A stretch of DNA of 64,000 nucleotides from Hymenobacter crusticola (GTDB taxonomy: Bacteria; Bacteroidota; Bacteroidia; Cytophagales; Hymenobacteraceae): the NCBI RefSeq assembly GCF_002154225.1, contig NZ_MTSE01000007.1, forward strand, positions 186,001 to 250,000, in the 5' to 3' direction. Of this stretch, positions 36,641 through 45,239 are shown one piece after another. The position numbers were made by a program, and so were the translations under genes. The notes below the pieces were generated by a model. That model searched no databases, had not been told where the DNA came from, and saw only the letters and a list, made by a program, of their open reading frames with translations. Positions within the stretch are counted from its first letter, which is position 1. Each line of letters opens with the position of its first letter.

Positions 36641-37366
36641 ATGGCAACAAAAACCACCTTTCTCACGGCCGATTGGCGTTATCTGCTTCTCGCAAACTAT
36701 CCGGTTGAGGCGAGCGTCTTGCGGCGTCACTTACCAGCCGGGGTAGAACTCGACGATTGGAACGGCACGCACTACGCGAGCATGGTTGGGCTGCTGTTTG
36801 AAGATACTCGCATGCTAGGTATTGGCTTTCCCTGGCACCGCAATTTTGCCGAGGTGAACCTGCGCTTTTATGTCCGGCGCAAGACGGCCGCGGGGTGGAA
36901 GCATGGGGTGGTGTTTGTGAAAGAAATCGTATCGAAGCCAGCTATCGTGTTGGTCGCTAATACGCTCTACCAAGAGAAATATGTGGCCTTGCCCATGCGA
37001 CACCGCATCGAAGCTAGCCCCACCGGCGAGCTGACGCTGGATTACAACTGGAAGATAAAAGGAGAATGGAACTACTTGCGTGGTACGGCTGCCGCTAGCT
37101 CGGAGCCCATGCTGGAGCATAGCGAGGCGGAATTCCTAGCCGAAAACTACTGGGGTTTCACGCGGCGAAGTGCAACTAAAACCTCAGAATATGAGGTGGT
37201 GCACCCGCGCTGGACGATTCGCACGGTGTCTGATTTTTCCTTCCACTGCAACGTGGCGGCGCTTTATGGCTCCGAGTTCGTTGAGACGTTGCAGCAGGAA
37301 CCTAGGTCTGTGTTTATGGCCGATGGCTCTGCCGTCAAGATTATGAGCGGCGAGAAAGTATTGTAA
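36641..37366 (+). CDS. DUF2071 family protein (YqjF-like)
   Basis: A 241-residue protein matching the DUF2071 pattern: the N-terminal YLLLANYPVEASVLRRHLP, the WNGTHYASMVGLLFEDTRM strand, FAEVNLRFYVRR, and the closing ENYWGF segment. The family has an acetoacetate-decarboxylase-like fold and no settled function. The ATG at 36641 is used; upstream in-frame codons are poor. A bidirectional-looking hairpin lies 6 bases after the stop and serves the opposing Fe-S carrier gene. Confidence 0.85.
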   Translation: MATKTTFLTADWRYLLLANYPVEASVLRRHLPAGVELDDWNGTHYASMVGLLFEDTRMLGIGFPWHRNFAEVNLRFYVRRKTAAGWKHGVVFVKEIVSKPAIVLVANTLYQEKYVALPMRHRIEASPTGELTLDYNWKIKGEWNYLRGTAAASSEPMLEHSEAEFLAENYWGFTRRSATKTSEYEVVHPRWTIRTVSDFSFHCNVAALYGSEFVETLQQEPRSVFMADGSAVKIMSGEKVL

Positions 37367-37372
37367 AAGCAA

Positions 37373-37400
37373 AGCCCCGGCAACCAAGGTTGCCGGGGCT
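37373..37400 (-). terminator. Terminator for the IscA-type gene
   Basis: A perfect 13-bp stem (AGCCCCGGCAACC and its complement) with a 2-base loop. On the minus strand it is followed by TTTGCTTTT, so it ends the transcript of the gene at 37428-37781. On the plus strand no T-run follows. Confidence 0.75.
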
Positions 37401-37427
37401 AGGTATTATGGGCTGCGAAGGCTGCGC

Positions 37428-37781
37428 TTACGCCGAGAACGACGAGCCGCAGCCGCAGGTGCTTTTTGCTTGGGGGTTGTTGAAGACAAAGCCCCGAGCG
37501 TTCAAGCCATCCTGGAAATCGACTTCCATGCCCATCACGTACATGGCGTGTTTCTTATCCATGATGAGGATGACGCCGTCGAGGTCAAAGGTTTCGTCTT
37601 GCTCTTTCGGCTTATCAAAGCCTAGTAGGTAGCTCAGGCCCGAGCAACCGCCGCCCTGCACGCCTACGCGCAAGCCATATTCGGCTGGTACGTTTTTCTC
37701 GGTAAGGATATTTCTAACCTCCTCCAGGGCACGAGGAGTGAGGCTGATAGGAGCAAGCTTGGTGGAAACGGCTGTTGCCAT
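37428..37781 (-). CDS. IscA/HesB-type iron-sulfur cluster carrier
   Basis: A 117-residue A-type carrier. The family's three cysteines are present: GGGCSG near residue 53 and the C-terminal CGCG. The strand and helix order (SLTPRALEEVRNIL, then LRVGVQGGGCSGLSY) is that of ErpA/SufA/IscA. The ATG at 37781 starts the typical N-terminus; 39 upstream in-frame codons have no family counterpart. It delivers Fe-S clusters to target enzymes; no isc or suf genes are beside it here. Confidence 0.9.
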   Translation of the reverse strand: MATAVSTKLAPISLTPRALEEVRNILTEKNVPAEYGLRVGVQGGGCSGLSYLLGFDKPKEQDETFDLDGVILIMDKKHAMYVMGMEVDFQDGLNARGFVFNNPQAKSTCGCGSSFSA

Positions 37782-37886
37782 GGTGCGTTCCTGGTTAAGT
37801 AAAGAAAGTACGAAGATACGAAGTCGGTAGAATCGTTGCACGACCCTCTGTTGCTTAACAGCGAGGGTGCCCATCCGGTTCACAAC

Positions 37887-37894
37887 TATCTTTG
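37887..37894 (+). promoter_or_regulatory. Candidate -7 promoter box
   Basis: TATCTTTG matches TAnnTTTG and lies 94 bases before the ATG at 37989. No clear -33 element is at 19-20 bases upstream, so the support is partial. Confidence 0.35.
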
Positions 37895-37988
37895 TCAACT
37901 ATTACGCCAGCGTTTCGTTCATAGGTTGCCATACCACATTTCTCTTATCTACTGATTTGCAAGCTGCCAGCTTGCCCCGCTTACCCGC

Positions 37989-38525
37989 ATGAATACAACT
38001 CTTTACCTTTTCGACCTTCTCAAAATCATTCTGCCCGCGCTTATCGTGGCCGGTTCTGTGTTCTTGCTGATTCGGCAATACTTGGAAAAAGAGCAGCAGC
38101 GCCGCCTAATTGAGTTGCGTTTGCAGAGCACCAAAGAAGTGTTGCCGGTGCGCCTGCAAGCCTACGAGCGGGTGATTTTGCTCTTGGAGCGCATCACGCC
38201 TAACAATTTATTGGTTCGCCTAAACAGCGCCGGGCAGTCAGCATCTGAGTTTCACCGCTTGCTCCTGCAAGAAGTTCGCGCCGAATACGACCATAACCTG
38301 AGCCAGCAGCTCTATATGAGCCCTGATGCTTGGGAACAAGTTCGGCAGGCCAAGGAACACATTCTAGGGCTTATCAACCAAGCGTATCAGGGCATCAATA
38401 CGCCCCAACAAGCCCGTGGTACTGAGCTAGCAAAGCGCATCTTGGAAGGCTTGATGGCCGACGAAGCCGACCCCACCGCGCAGGCAATCAGTGCTGTAAA
38501 GCGTGAGGCGACCGGGCTATTTTAA
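37989..38525 (+). CDS. Conserved Bacteroidota single-pass membrane protein
   Basis: A 178-residue protein with one N-terminal helix (about residues 8-28, LLKIILPALIVAGSVFLLI) and a long, charged cytoplasmic helical part: RRLIELRLQSTKEVLPVRLQAYERVILLLERI, then a helix with YDHNLSQQLYMSPDAWEQV. I know this layout from a family widespread in Bacteroidota (I believe DUF7935), without an assigned function. It converges with bshA across a bidirectional terminator. Confidence 0.75.
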   Translation: MNTTLYLFDLLKIILPALIVAGSVFLLIRQYLEKEQQRRLIELRLQSTKEVLPVRLQAYERVILLLERITPNNLLVRLNSAGQSASEFHRLLLQEVRAEYDHNLSQQLYMSPDAWEQVRQAKEHILGLINQAYQGINTPQQARGTELAKRILEGLMADEADPTAQAISAVKREATGLF

Positions 38526-38545
38526 GTTGCTGTACATCAGAAAAT

Positions 38546-38588
38546 AAAAGCGTCATGCTGAGGTAGTGGCCTCGGCATGACGCTTTTT
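38546..38588. terminator. Bidirectional terminator between convergent genes
   Basis: An 18-bp stem (one G-U pair) with a 6-base loop has an A-run on the left and a T-run on the right, so it can end both the plus gene at 37989 and the minus gene bshA. Its GTCATGCTGAGG core also recurs at 33003. Confidence 0.8.
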
Positions 38589-38613
38589 CATGATATAGCC
38601 AGCTTAGCTTGAG

Positions 38614-39750
38614 CTATACTGCTGCTAGCTGCGTGTCGATGGCTTTCTGGTAGCACGCTTCGTACATCGGGACAATCTTGTTGATGTCGAACTCCTCGGC
38701 GCGGGCGCGGGCGGCGGCTTTGAACCTAGGTAGGTTGTCGTCTTGCAGGATGAACAAGGACTTCTGTACCATGTCGTTCACGTCGCCAATGGCGCTAATG
38801 CTGCCCGTTACGCCGTCTACATTCAGCTCAGGAATGCCGCCGGCGTCGGTGCTCACCACGGGTACTTCACACGACATAGCCTCTAAGGCTGCTAAGCCAA
38901 AGCTCTCTTTCTCTGAGGGCATCAAAAATAAGTCGGCCACGCTGAGTACTTCTTCTACGGCTTCGAGCTTTCCGAGGAAGCGAACATCATTGGAGTGCTC
39001 TAGCTCACGCACTACTTTTTCAATGCGCTGACGATCGGGGCCGTCTCCTACCAGCAGAAGCTTGGCGGGGATTTGAGCCCGCACGCCAGCAAAGATGCTG
39101 ATAACATCATCCACGCGCTTCACTGAGCGGAAGTTAGACGTGTGCACGAGCAGCTTTTCGTCCTGCGGGGCAATGGCCGCCCGGAAGTGTCCCTTGTTTT
39201 GCTTTTTAAAACGCGTCAGGTCAATGAAGTTGGGAATTACTTCGATGTCCTTTTCAATGGCAAAGTGCTGGTACGTTTCGGCCCGCAGATCCGCAGATAC
39301 CGACGTTACTCCGTCGCTCTGGTTGATGCTGAAGGTGACTACCGGTTCATAGCTAGCGTCCTTGCCCACTAGCGTGATATCCGTGCCATGCAGCGTTGTG
39401 ATAACAGGCACGGTAATGCCCTTCGTCCGTAAAATCTGTTTGGCCATGTAGGCCGACGAAGCATGTGGAATGGCATAGTGCACGTGCAGCACGTCGAGCT
39501 TCTCATTCTGCACAATGTCCACCATTTTCGAAGCTAGGGCTAGCTCGTAAGGCGGAAATTGAAACAGCGGATAAGGCGGTACATATACTTCGTGGTAGAA
39601 GAGGTTTTCGTTAAAGAAATCAAGGCGCACAGGCTGACTGTACGTGATGAAATGCACCCGATGTCCTCTGAGCGCTAGTGCTTTACCGAGCTCGGTAGCA
39701 ACAACGCCAGAACCGCCGAAGGTGGGATAACAAACAATGCCGATGTTCAT
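38614..39750 (-). CDS. bshA: N-acetyl-alpha-D-glucosaminyl L-malate synthase BshA
   Basis: A 378-residue GT4 enzyme that joins UDP-GlcNAc and L-malate, the first step of bacillithiol synthesis. The N-terminus IGIVCYPTFGGSGVVATELG is the BshA signature. It then has VLHVHYAIPHASSAY, and in the donor domain HTSNFRSVKRVDD and the E-x7-E motif ESFGLAALE. Unlike the transferases at 1-19 kb it belongs to low-molecular-weight thiol metabolism. A BIME-like repeat lies 23 bases upstream of its start. bshB and bshC are not in the window. Confidence 0.9.
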   Translation of the reverse strand: MNIGIVCYPTFGGSGVVATELGKALALRGHRVHFITYSQPVRLDFFNENLFYHEVYVPPYPLFQFPPYELALASKMVDIVQNEKLDVLHVHYAIPHASSAYMAKQILRTKGITVPVITTLHGTDITLVGKDASYEPVVTFSINQSDGVTSVSADLRAETYQHFAIEKDIEVIPNFIDLTRFKKQNKGHFRAAIAPQDEKLLVHTSNFRSVKRVDDVISIFAGVRAQIPAKLLLVGDGPDRQRIEKVVRELEHSNDVRFLGKLEAVEEVLSVADLFLMPSEKESFGLAALEAMSCEVPVVSTDAGGIPELNVDGVTGSISAIGDVNDMVQKSLFILQDDNLPRFKAAARARAEEFDINKIVPMYEACYQKAIDTQLAAV

Positions 39751-39773
39751 GGTGTAAAGAGGGGCGGGCAGTA

Positions 39774-39866
39774 GCGCGAAGCTCCAGCTTCGTGCCTCGT
39801 TAAAAGTTTCTCGTTGGCAGATGCACCTCTATCTGCGCAACGAAGGGCGAAGCTGGAGCTTCGCGC
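39774..39866. repeat. BIME-like double REP element (copy 1)
   Basis: Arms at 39774-39801 and 39839-39866 (about 25 of 28 matching) contain GCGCGAAGCTCCAGCTTCG in opposite orientations. Each arm is itself a hairpin: CGAAGCT and AGCTTCG with a 2-base loop. A further short stem (GCAGAT/ATCTGC) lies between. The same element recurs at 45128-45230. Confidence 0.85.
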
Positions 39867-39954
39867 CGTAAACAAAAATTGGCGGCAAGTCATCCAACAA
39901 GATGCTTACCGCCAATTGCGGGTCAAGGAGTATACGGGTGAAAACAGCAACACA

Positions 39955-42909
39955 TCATGTCTTGAGCAAAGACTTATAAATCACGTCGTGGATGCGCGTG
40001 CGGATGTTATATTGACGCAACTTGTTGTTGCCCGCATCGGGATACACCCGATTGGAAAGAAAGATGTAGAGGATTTTGTTTTCAGGATCGAGCCACACGC
40101 AGGTGCCCGTGAAACCCGTATGACCAAAGGTGCTAGCCGGTGACAGGTTGGAGGTAGGTCCTTCGGCTTTTTCCGGGGTGCCATGGTCCCAACCTAGGCC
40201 CCGGCGGTTGTTGTTGGTCTGCGATTTAGCAAAGTCTGATACCACGGGCGTCTGAAAATAACGCCGGCCGCCGTACTGGCCATTTTGCAGGTTCATCTGC
40301 ATCAGGATAGCTAGGTCGTTGGCATTTGAGAATAACCCCGCGTGGCCACTAACACCCCCCACCATGGCCGCGCTTTGGTCGTGCACGGTACCTTGCAATT
40401 GGGCGTGGCGGTAGTACGTATCGTTTTCCGTCGGGGCGATGCACACCTGCGGAAAGTGCTGCAACGGGTTGAAGCTCATGGTACTCAACCCTAGGGGCTG
40501 GTAGAACGTCTTTTGTAAAAACTGTTCGATGGGCTGTTGTAGCAGCTTCTCGCACACGTGCTTCAGGATGATAAAGCTCAGGTCGCTATACTCTACGGGA
40601 TACTTGCCTTTCACCTTGGGTAGCAAGGTAGACCGCTGAATCCACGTCCAAACGGAGTCATCAGCGGTTTTGAGGCTGTAGGTGCCGGGAACTACCTCGT
40701 TGGGGAAGTCGCCGGAGCGGGCGCTGGCGTAGAAGGTCGGCTTCAGAGCACCTTTGTTTACCGTCCGCTCCCAGGTCGGGATGCCAGGCTTGAGGCCAGC
40801 TTGGTGCAACAGCACGTCGCGCACGGTCATGTTTTGCTTGTTGGTGCCGCGCAACTCGGGCAAGTACTCTACCAGCTTCGCATCTAGGTTCAGCTTGCCT
40901 TGATCTTTCAAGTACATCACGGCCTGGAGCGTACCGGCCACTTTGGTAACGGAGGCTAGGTCGTAGAGCGTGCTTTCGTCGATGGGGCTTTTCTTCTCGT
41001 AGGTTTGGTAGCCGTAGCTTTTGTCGAATACCACGGCGCCATTCTTGGCTACAAGTACCTGGCAGCCAGGTGCCGCCGCATAAGCCGCCATTTCGAGCGT
41101 AATGTTATCGATCTGGCTGAGCATCTTAGAATCCAGCCCTTCGCTCTCGGGTGTCGCATAGCGCAGCCGTTGCAGGTTGGCAGTTTGGATACCCTGCCCA
41201 GACTTCAACGTCGGCGACACAGTAACGGGTAGTCTGCCCCGGGCCGGCAATGCTCCAAACAAAACCTGCGGCACTACAAGCTGCGAGGGGTAGTTGTCTT
41301 CGTAGCCACAAACCAGCGTGCGGGCGCTTTCCAGGTATTTGAGCGAGTACGCATTACCCATCGCCACTACTACCGTTTTGATGCGCTTGTTGGCTTGTAG
41401 CTGCTGCAAGAATTTGATAGCGCCTTCCCCAATGCCGTAGCTGTGGGTTGGCGTGTTGTTCATGTTGTGCAGGCTGACTACTACCGTGTTATACGGAGCT
41501 AGCTGGGTGAGAATACGCGTAAAAGTAGAGTCGACGGCGTAGCGGTTCGGCACGGAGTACACCGGGCCTGCCTGGTACTTGTTCATCATGTCGCCGTAGG
41601 TGCTGCCCACGGGCGAACCAATGGTGACGGAGGCAATGCGCAACGTGTCGAGCCGCGTGAACGGCAGCAACTTGTCGTCGTTTTTCACCACCGTAACAGC
41701 GTGCTCGTAGATTTCCTGCTGCACCGTGCGGCTCAACGGCCGGTTTAGGTTCTGCATCAGATTTGGCAGATCTACTGGTCGGTAATGATTGAGCCCAGCC
41801 CAGTATTTTGCCCGCAAAATCTTGCGCACCCGAACGTCAATCTCTTCTTGGGTGATGCGGCCAGCAGTAATAGCCTCTCGGATTTTCTGCTGCGCAATCG
41901 GTACGTCCTCCGAGAACAGCAGCACGTCGTTGCCGGCCACGAGTGCCATGGCATCTACTTCGCCGGGCTTGTAGAGGTTCGCAACGCTGCGCATATTTAG
42001 GGCGTCGGTGAAAACCAGGCCTTTATAGGCCATTTTCTCCTTCAACAGTCCAGTCACTAAGTTCCGAGAAAGAGTAGTGGCCTGGGTACGCACCGTGTCA
42101 AAGAGCGGCATGTACAGGTGCGCCACCATCACCCCCATCACGCCGGCCTCGAAGGACTGCTGAAAAGGGTACAGGTCAATGTTGGTGAACCGAGCCATAT
42201 CGGTATTAATGACCGGCAGCGCCACGTGCGAATCAATATCGGTGTCGCCGTGGCCAGGAAAGTGCTTGGCTACGGCAATAATTCCGTGATCCTGCAGCCC
42301 TTTGATATAAGCTACCCCGAGCTTCGATACCTGATCCTTGTTCTCGCCAAACGACCGATTGCCAATCACTGGGTTGGCGGGGTTGGAGTTAACGTCGATG
42401 ACGGGCGAGAAGCTCACCTGCACGCCCAAGGTCTTCATCTTGAGCGCGATTTCGCGGCCCATCTGATACACGTACTGGTCATCGTCGGTGGCACCTAGGG
42501 TCATCTCCTTGGCAAAGTGCATGGAGCTATCGAGGCGCATATCGAGGCCCCACTCAGCATCAAGGGCAATGAGCAGCGGTACTTTGGCTTCGGCTTGGTA
42601 GCGATTGGTGAGAATCGCTTGTCGCCGTGGTCCACCCTGCAAGAACATTAGCCCGCCAATATGATAGTTGCGCACCAAGTCATCGATGTGCTGGACGTGC
42701 TTCTTATCCTTATTAGAATAGGCCGCCACCATAAACAGCTGACCCATGCGCTGGTCGGGCGTGAGCGTGTTCATCACGCTGTCGACCCAATTCTGCTCGG
42801 CCGCCGTAATGGGCCTTTCACCTTTGTCGTTGGGGGCGGAGGAAGAGATTAATAGACCCGTAACGGCCAGTAAAAGCAGTAAGAGTCTAATCTGAAAATC
42901 CTTGAGCAT
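39955..42909 (-). CDS. GH3 beta-N-acetylglucosaminidase fused to a class C-type serine hydrolase
   Basis: A 984-residue exported protein. A signal segment is followed by a NagZ-like GH3 domain: GNRSFGENKD, then the catalytic-region motif KHFPGHGDTDIDSH near residues 212-225. A second GH3 C-terminal domain runs to about 590. The last 370 residues are a beta-lactamase/transpeptidase-like domain with SxxK (SVTK, near 651), a YSD motif, and HTG near 930. This fusion is known in Bacteroidota; a role in peptidoglycan recycling or remodelling is likely. The serine domain may be an esterase or peptidase rather than a lactamase. Confidence 0.88.
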   Translation of the reverse strand: MLKDFQIRLLLLLLAVTGLLISSSAPNDKGERPITAAEQNWVDSVMNTLTPDQRMGQLFMVAAYSNKDKKHVQHIDDLVRNYHIGGLMFLQGGPRRQAILTNRYQAEAKVPLLIALDAEWGLDMRLDSSMHFAKEMTLGATDDDQYVYQMGREIALKMKTLGVQVSFSPVIDVNSNPANPVIGNRSFGENKDQVSKLGVAYIKGLQDHGIIAVAKHFPGHGDTDIDSHVALPVINTDMARFTNIDLYPFQQSFEAGVMGVMVAHLYMPLFDTVRTQATTLSRNLVTGLLKEKMAYKGLVFTDALNMRSVANLYKPGEVDAMALVAGNDVLLFSEDVPIAQQKIREAITAGRITQEEIDVRVRKILRAKYWAGLNHYRPVDLPNLMQNLNRPLSRTVQQEIYEHAVTVVKNDDKLLPFTRLDTLRIASVTIGSPVGSTYGDMMNKYQAGPVYSVPNRYAVDSTFTRILTQLAPYNTVVVSLHNMNNTPTHSYGIGEGAIKFLQQLQANKRIKTVVVAMGNAYSLKYLESARTLVCGYEDNYPSQLVVPQVLFGALPARGRLPVTVSPTLKSGQGIQTANLQRLRYATPESEGLDSKMLSQIDNITLEMAAYAAAPGCQVLVAKNGAVVFDKSYGYQTYEKKSPIDESTLYDLASVTKVAGTLQAVMYLKDQGKLNLDAKLVEYLPELRGTNKQNMTVRDVLLHQAGLKPGIPTWERTVNKGALKPTFYASARSGDFPNEVVPGTYSLKTADDSVWTWIQRSTLLPKVKGKYPVEYSDLSFIILKHVCEKLLQQPIEQFLQKTFYQPLGLSTMSFNPLQHFPQVCIAPTENDTYYRHAQLQGTVHDQSAAMVGGVSGHAGLFSNANDLAILMQMNLQNGQYGGRRYFQTPVVSDFAKSQTNNNRRGLGWDHGTPEKAEGPTSNLSPASTFGHTGFTGTCVWLDPENKILYIFLSNRVYPDAGNNKLRQYNIRTRIHDVIYKSLLKT

Positions 42910-42934
42910 CGGCTCCCGTGATGATAACGTAATG

Positions 42935-42965
42935 TTGAATTCGAGTGGAAATAGCCGTACTTTTG
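42935..42965 (+). promoter_or_regulatory. Candidate promoter for mutL
   Basis: TTG at 42935-42937 and TACTTTTG at 42958-42965 are 20 bases apart, the spacing and sequence of a Bacteroidota housekeeping promoter. The ATG of mutL is 226 bases downstream, so the leader would be long. Closer promoters are possible. Confidence 0.4.
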
Positions 42966-43191
42966 TCTACTATTGAAAGCGATAAACGCCCCGTTGGCGG
43001 CCAATTTTAGCTGCCTCCTAGGTGGCGTCAAACGTTCCAAAAGCACCAGCCCAAAATTCCATTTGGGGCTGCGCAAACAAAGGTCGGCCGCGAAGTTACG
43101 GATTATTTCCCGAGGCCAAATGTAGCCTCAGCCTCGCCCGGCCACTTTTGCTTTTGTTAACCTATTCATTCTCAACTTCAGTTCCCGGCCC

Positions 43192-45126
43192 ATGGCGGAC
43201 GTGATTCAGTTGCTTCCCGAGTACCTAGCCAATCAGATTGCGGCGGGAGAAGTGGTGCAACGCCCGGCCTCAGTGGTCAAAGAGTTGCTGGAAAATGCGG
43301 TGGATGCCAAGGCCACGCAGGTCCGCTTAATTATTAAGGAAGCGGGCAAGCAGCTTGTGCAGGTTGTCGACAACGGGGCGGGTATGTCGCCCACCGATGC
43401 CCGCATGAGCTTGGAGCGCCATGCTACCAGCAAGATCCGATCCACGGAGGACCTCTTTAAAATTCGTACCCTAGGTTTTCGCGGCGAAGCGCTGGCGAGT
43501 ATTGCGGCTGTGTCGCAGTTGGAACTGCGCACCAAGCAGCGCGACTACGATACGGGCACGTTGCTATTAGTCGACGGCTCGCAGGTGACCAGCCAACAGC
43601 CCGTTGCTTGCCCCGATGGTACGAGCATTTCGGTCAAGAACCTTTTCTACAATGTGCCCGCTCGTCGCAACTTTTTGAAAAGCAATGCGGTAGAGATGCG
43701 GCATATTCTGGATGAGTTTCAGCACGTGGCGTTGGCCAATCCCCAGATTGCTTTCTCTTTGCATCAGAACGAGCTAGAGGTGTTCAACTTACCGGCGGGT
43801 AAGCTTAGCCAGCGCATCGTGGCGCTGCTCGGGAATGGCTATAAAGAGCAGCTAGCTCAGTGCGAGGAGGTGACGCCATTTATTAGCGTGAAGGGCTATA
43901 TCGGTAAGCCCGAATCGGCGAAGAAAAGTCGGGGCGACCAGTTTTTCTTTGTCAACAACCGCTTTATTCGTTCGGCTTACCTCAACCATGCTGTACTGGC
44001 CGCCTACGAAGGCCTGCTGCCCCGCGACACTCATCCGTTCTACGTGCTGTTCTTGGAGCTCGACCCCAAAACGATTGATATCAACGTGCACCCCACGAAG
44101 ACGGAAATCAAGTTTGAGGACGAGAAAACGGTGTATGCCATCGTGCGTGCCGCTGTGAAGCAGTCGCTAGGTATCCACAACATGGCGCCTTCGCTTGACT
44201 TTGAGGGCGACGTGAACTTTGCGCCTATTCAGCCGCTACGCATCTCGGATACCGCCAAGAATAGCTTCGATACCAACTTCCGTCCGGATGCCCTTGCTTC
44301 GGCTGCCGCGCGGGCGGCGGCTACACCGCGGGAAGCTAGCTCAAAGGAAAAGTTTACCCCCGAGCGAAATGCGCCACCGCGCCCGACGGAGGAAGCAAAG
44401 CGCGGCCTGGAAGATTTTTACCGCTCCCTTGGTCAGACGGTAGTGCCCGACGTGCCTGCTACAACTCCGCCTAGTTCGTTTGCTAGCGCTACGCCGCCAA
44501 CGCCTACGGAGCCAGCCGCCGCTGAGCTGCCACTGCGCGAAAGCAGCAGCGGCCCAGGAAGCCGAGCTATTCAGATCAATCAACAGTATCTGATGGTGCC
44601 TGTGAAGTCGGGGGTGATGCTCATTGACCAAGCGGCCGCGCGCGAACGGATCTTATACGAGCAATATACGCAAGCACTGGAACGAGAAAGTGGCTTGTCG
44701 CAAACCCTGCTATTTCCGCGCACCGTTACCTTTTCACCCCAGGACTTTTCCGTGCTGCGCGAAGTAACGGATTCTCTCTACGCCCTAGGCTTTCGTTTCA
44801 CAGAGTTTGGTCCCAATACCATCGCCGTGGAAGGCATTCCGGCCGACGTACCTGCCCGCGACGAGAAGGAACTGTTTGAAGGGCTCATTGAGCAGTTTCG
44901 CATGAACGCCAGCTCCGTGCGCCTCGACCGGCGCGAGCAGATAGCGCGCGCTCTCGCCCGGCGCGTAGCCAACAGCAGCACCGGTAGCCGACTAGCGGAA
45001 GTGGAAATGAACACCCTTGTCGACAAACTGTTTGCGTGCTCAGTACCTAGCTACACGCCTGATGGTCGTCGTACGCTGGTGCTACTAGAGCTTAGTCAGT
45101 TGCAGGAGTTTTTCCGTAAGGGCTAG
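43192..45126 (+). CDS. mutL: DNA mismatch repair protein MutL
   Basis: A 644-residue GHKL ATPase that links MutS recognition to repair. N-terminal motifs are complete: ELLENAVDA, DNGAGM, TSKI and TLGFRGEAL. A proline-rich linker runs from about 390 to 450. The C-terminal domain has DQAAARERILYE where endonuclease-type MutL has DQHA-x2-E-x4-E, and the later metal-site segments also differ (ANSS, YTPDGRR), so nicking activity is doubtful. Similar degeneration occurs in other Bacteroidota as far as I recall. A REP pair follows. Confidence 0.93.
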   Translation: MADVIQLLPEYLANQIAAGEVVQRPASVVKELLENAVDAKATQVRLIIKEAGKQLVQVVDNGAGMSPTDARMSLERHATSKIRSTEDLFKIRTLGFRGEALASIAAVSQLELRTKQRDYDTGTLLLVDGSQVTSQQPVACPDGTSISVKNLFYNVPARRNFLKSNAVEMRHILDEFQHVALANPQIAFSLHQNELEVFNLPAGKLSQRIVALLGNGYKEQLAQCEEVTPFISVKGYIGKPESAKKSRGDQFFFVNNRFIRSAYLNHAVLAAYEGLLPRDTHPFYVLFLELDPKTIDINVHPTKTEIKFEDEKTVYAIVRAAVKQSLGIHNMAPSLDFEGDVNFAPIQPLRISDTAKNSFDTNFRPDALASAAARAAATPREASSKEKFTPERNAPPRPTEEAKRGLEDFYRSLGQTVVPDVPATTPPSSFASATPPTPTEPAAAELPLRESSSGPGSRAIQINQQYLMVPVKSGVMLIDQAAARERILYEQYTQALERESGLSQTLLFPRTVTFSPQDFSVLREVTDSLYALGFRFTEFGPNTIAVEGIPADVPARDEKELFEGLIEQFRMNASSVRLDRREQIARALARRVANSSTGSRLAEVEMNTLVDKLFACSVPSYTPDGRRTLVLLELSQLQEFFRKG

Positions 45127-45127
45127 C

Positions 45128-45230
45128 AGTAGCGCGAAGCTCCAGCTTCGTGCCGCGTTGAACGTTTAGCGGCTGCGCTGGTTCAACGAATGACGTTCAC
45201 CGATCCGCGAAGCTGGAGCTTCGCGCTACT
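45128..45230. repeat. BIME-like double REP element (copy 2)
   Basis: Perfect 23-bp arms at 45128-45150 and 45208-45230 carry the same AGTAGCGCGAAGCTCCAGC core as the copy at 39774. Each arm folds into a 7-bp hairpin with a 2-base loop. The region between also pairs (CGTTGAAC with GTTCAACG). It fills the whole gap between mutL and the rhomboid gene and starts 2 bases after the mutL stop. Confidence 0.85.
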
Positions 45231-45239
45231 TTGCCTGCC

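Noticed and set aside
39955-42909. Class C beta-lactamase resistance gene
   Set aside because: The serine-hydrolase domain is fused to a GH3 enzyme and has YSD rather than the usual YxN, so resistance function is not supported.
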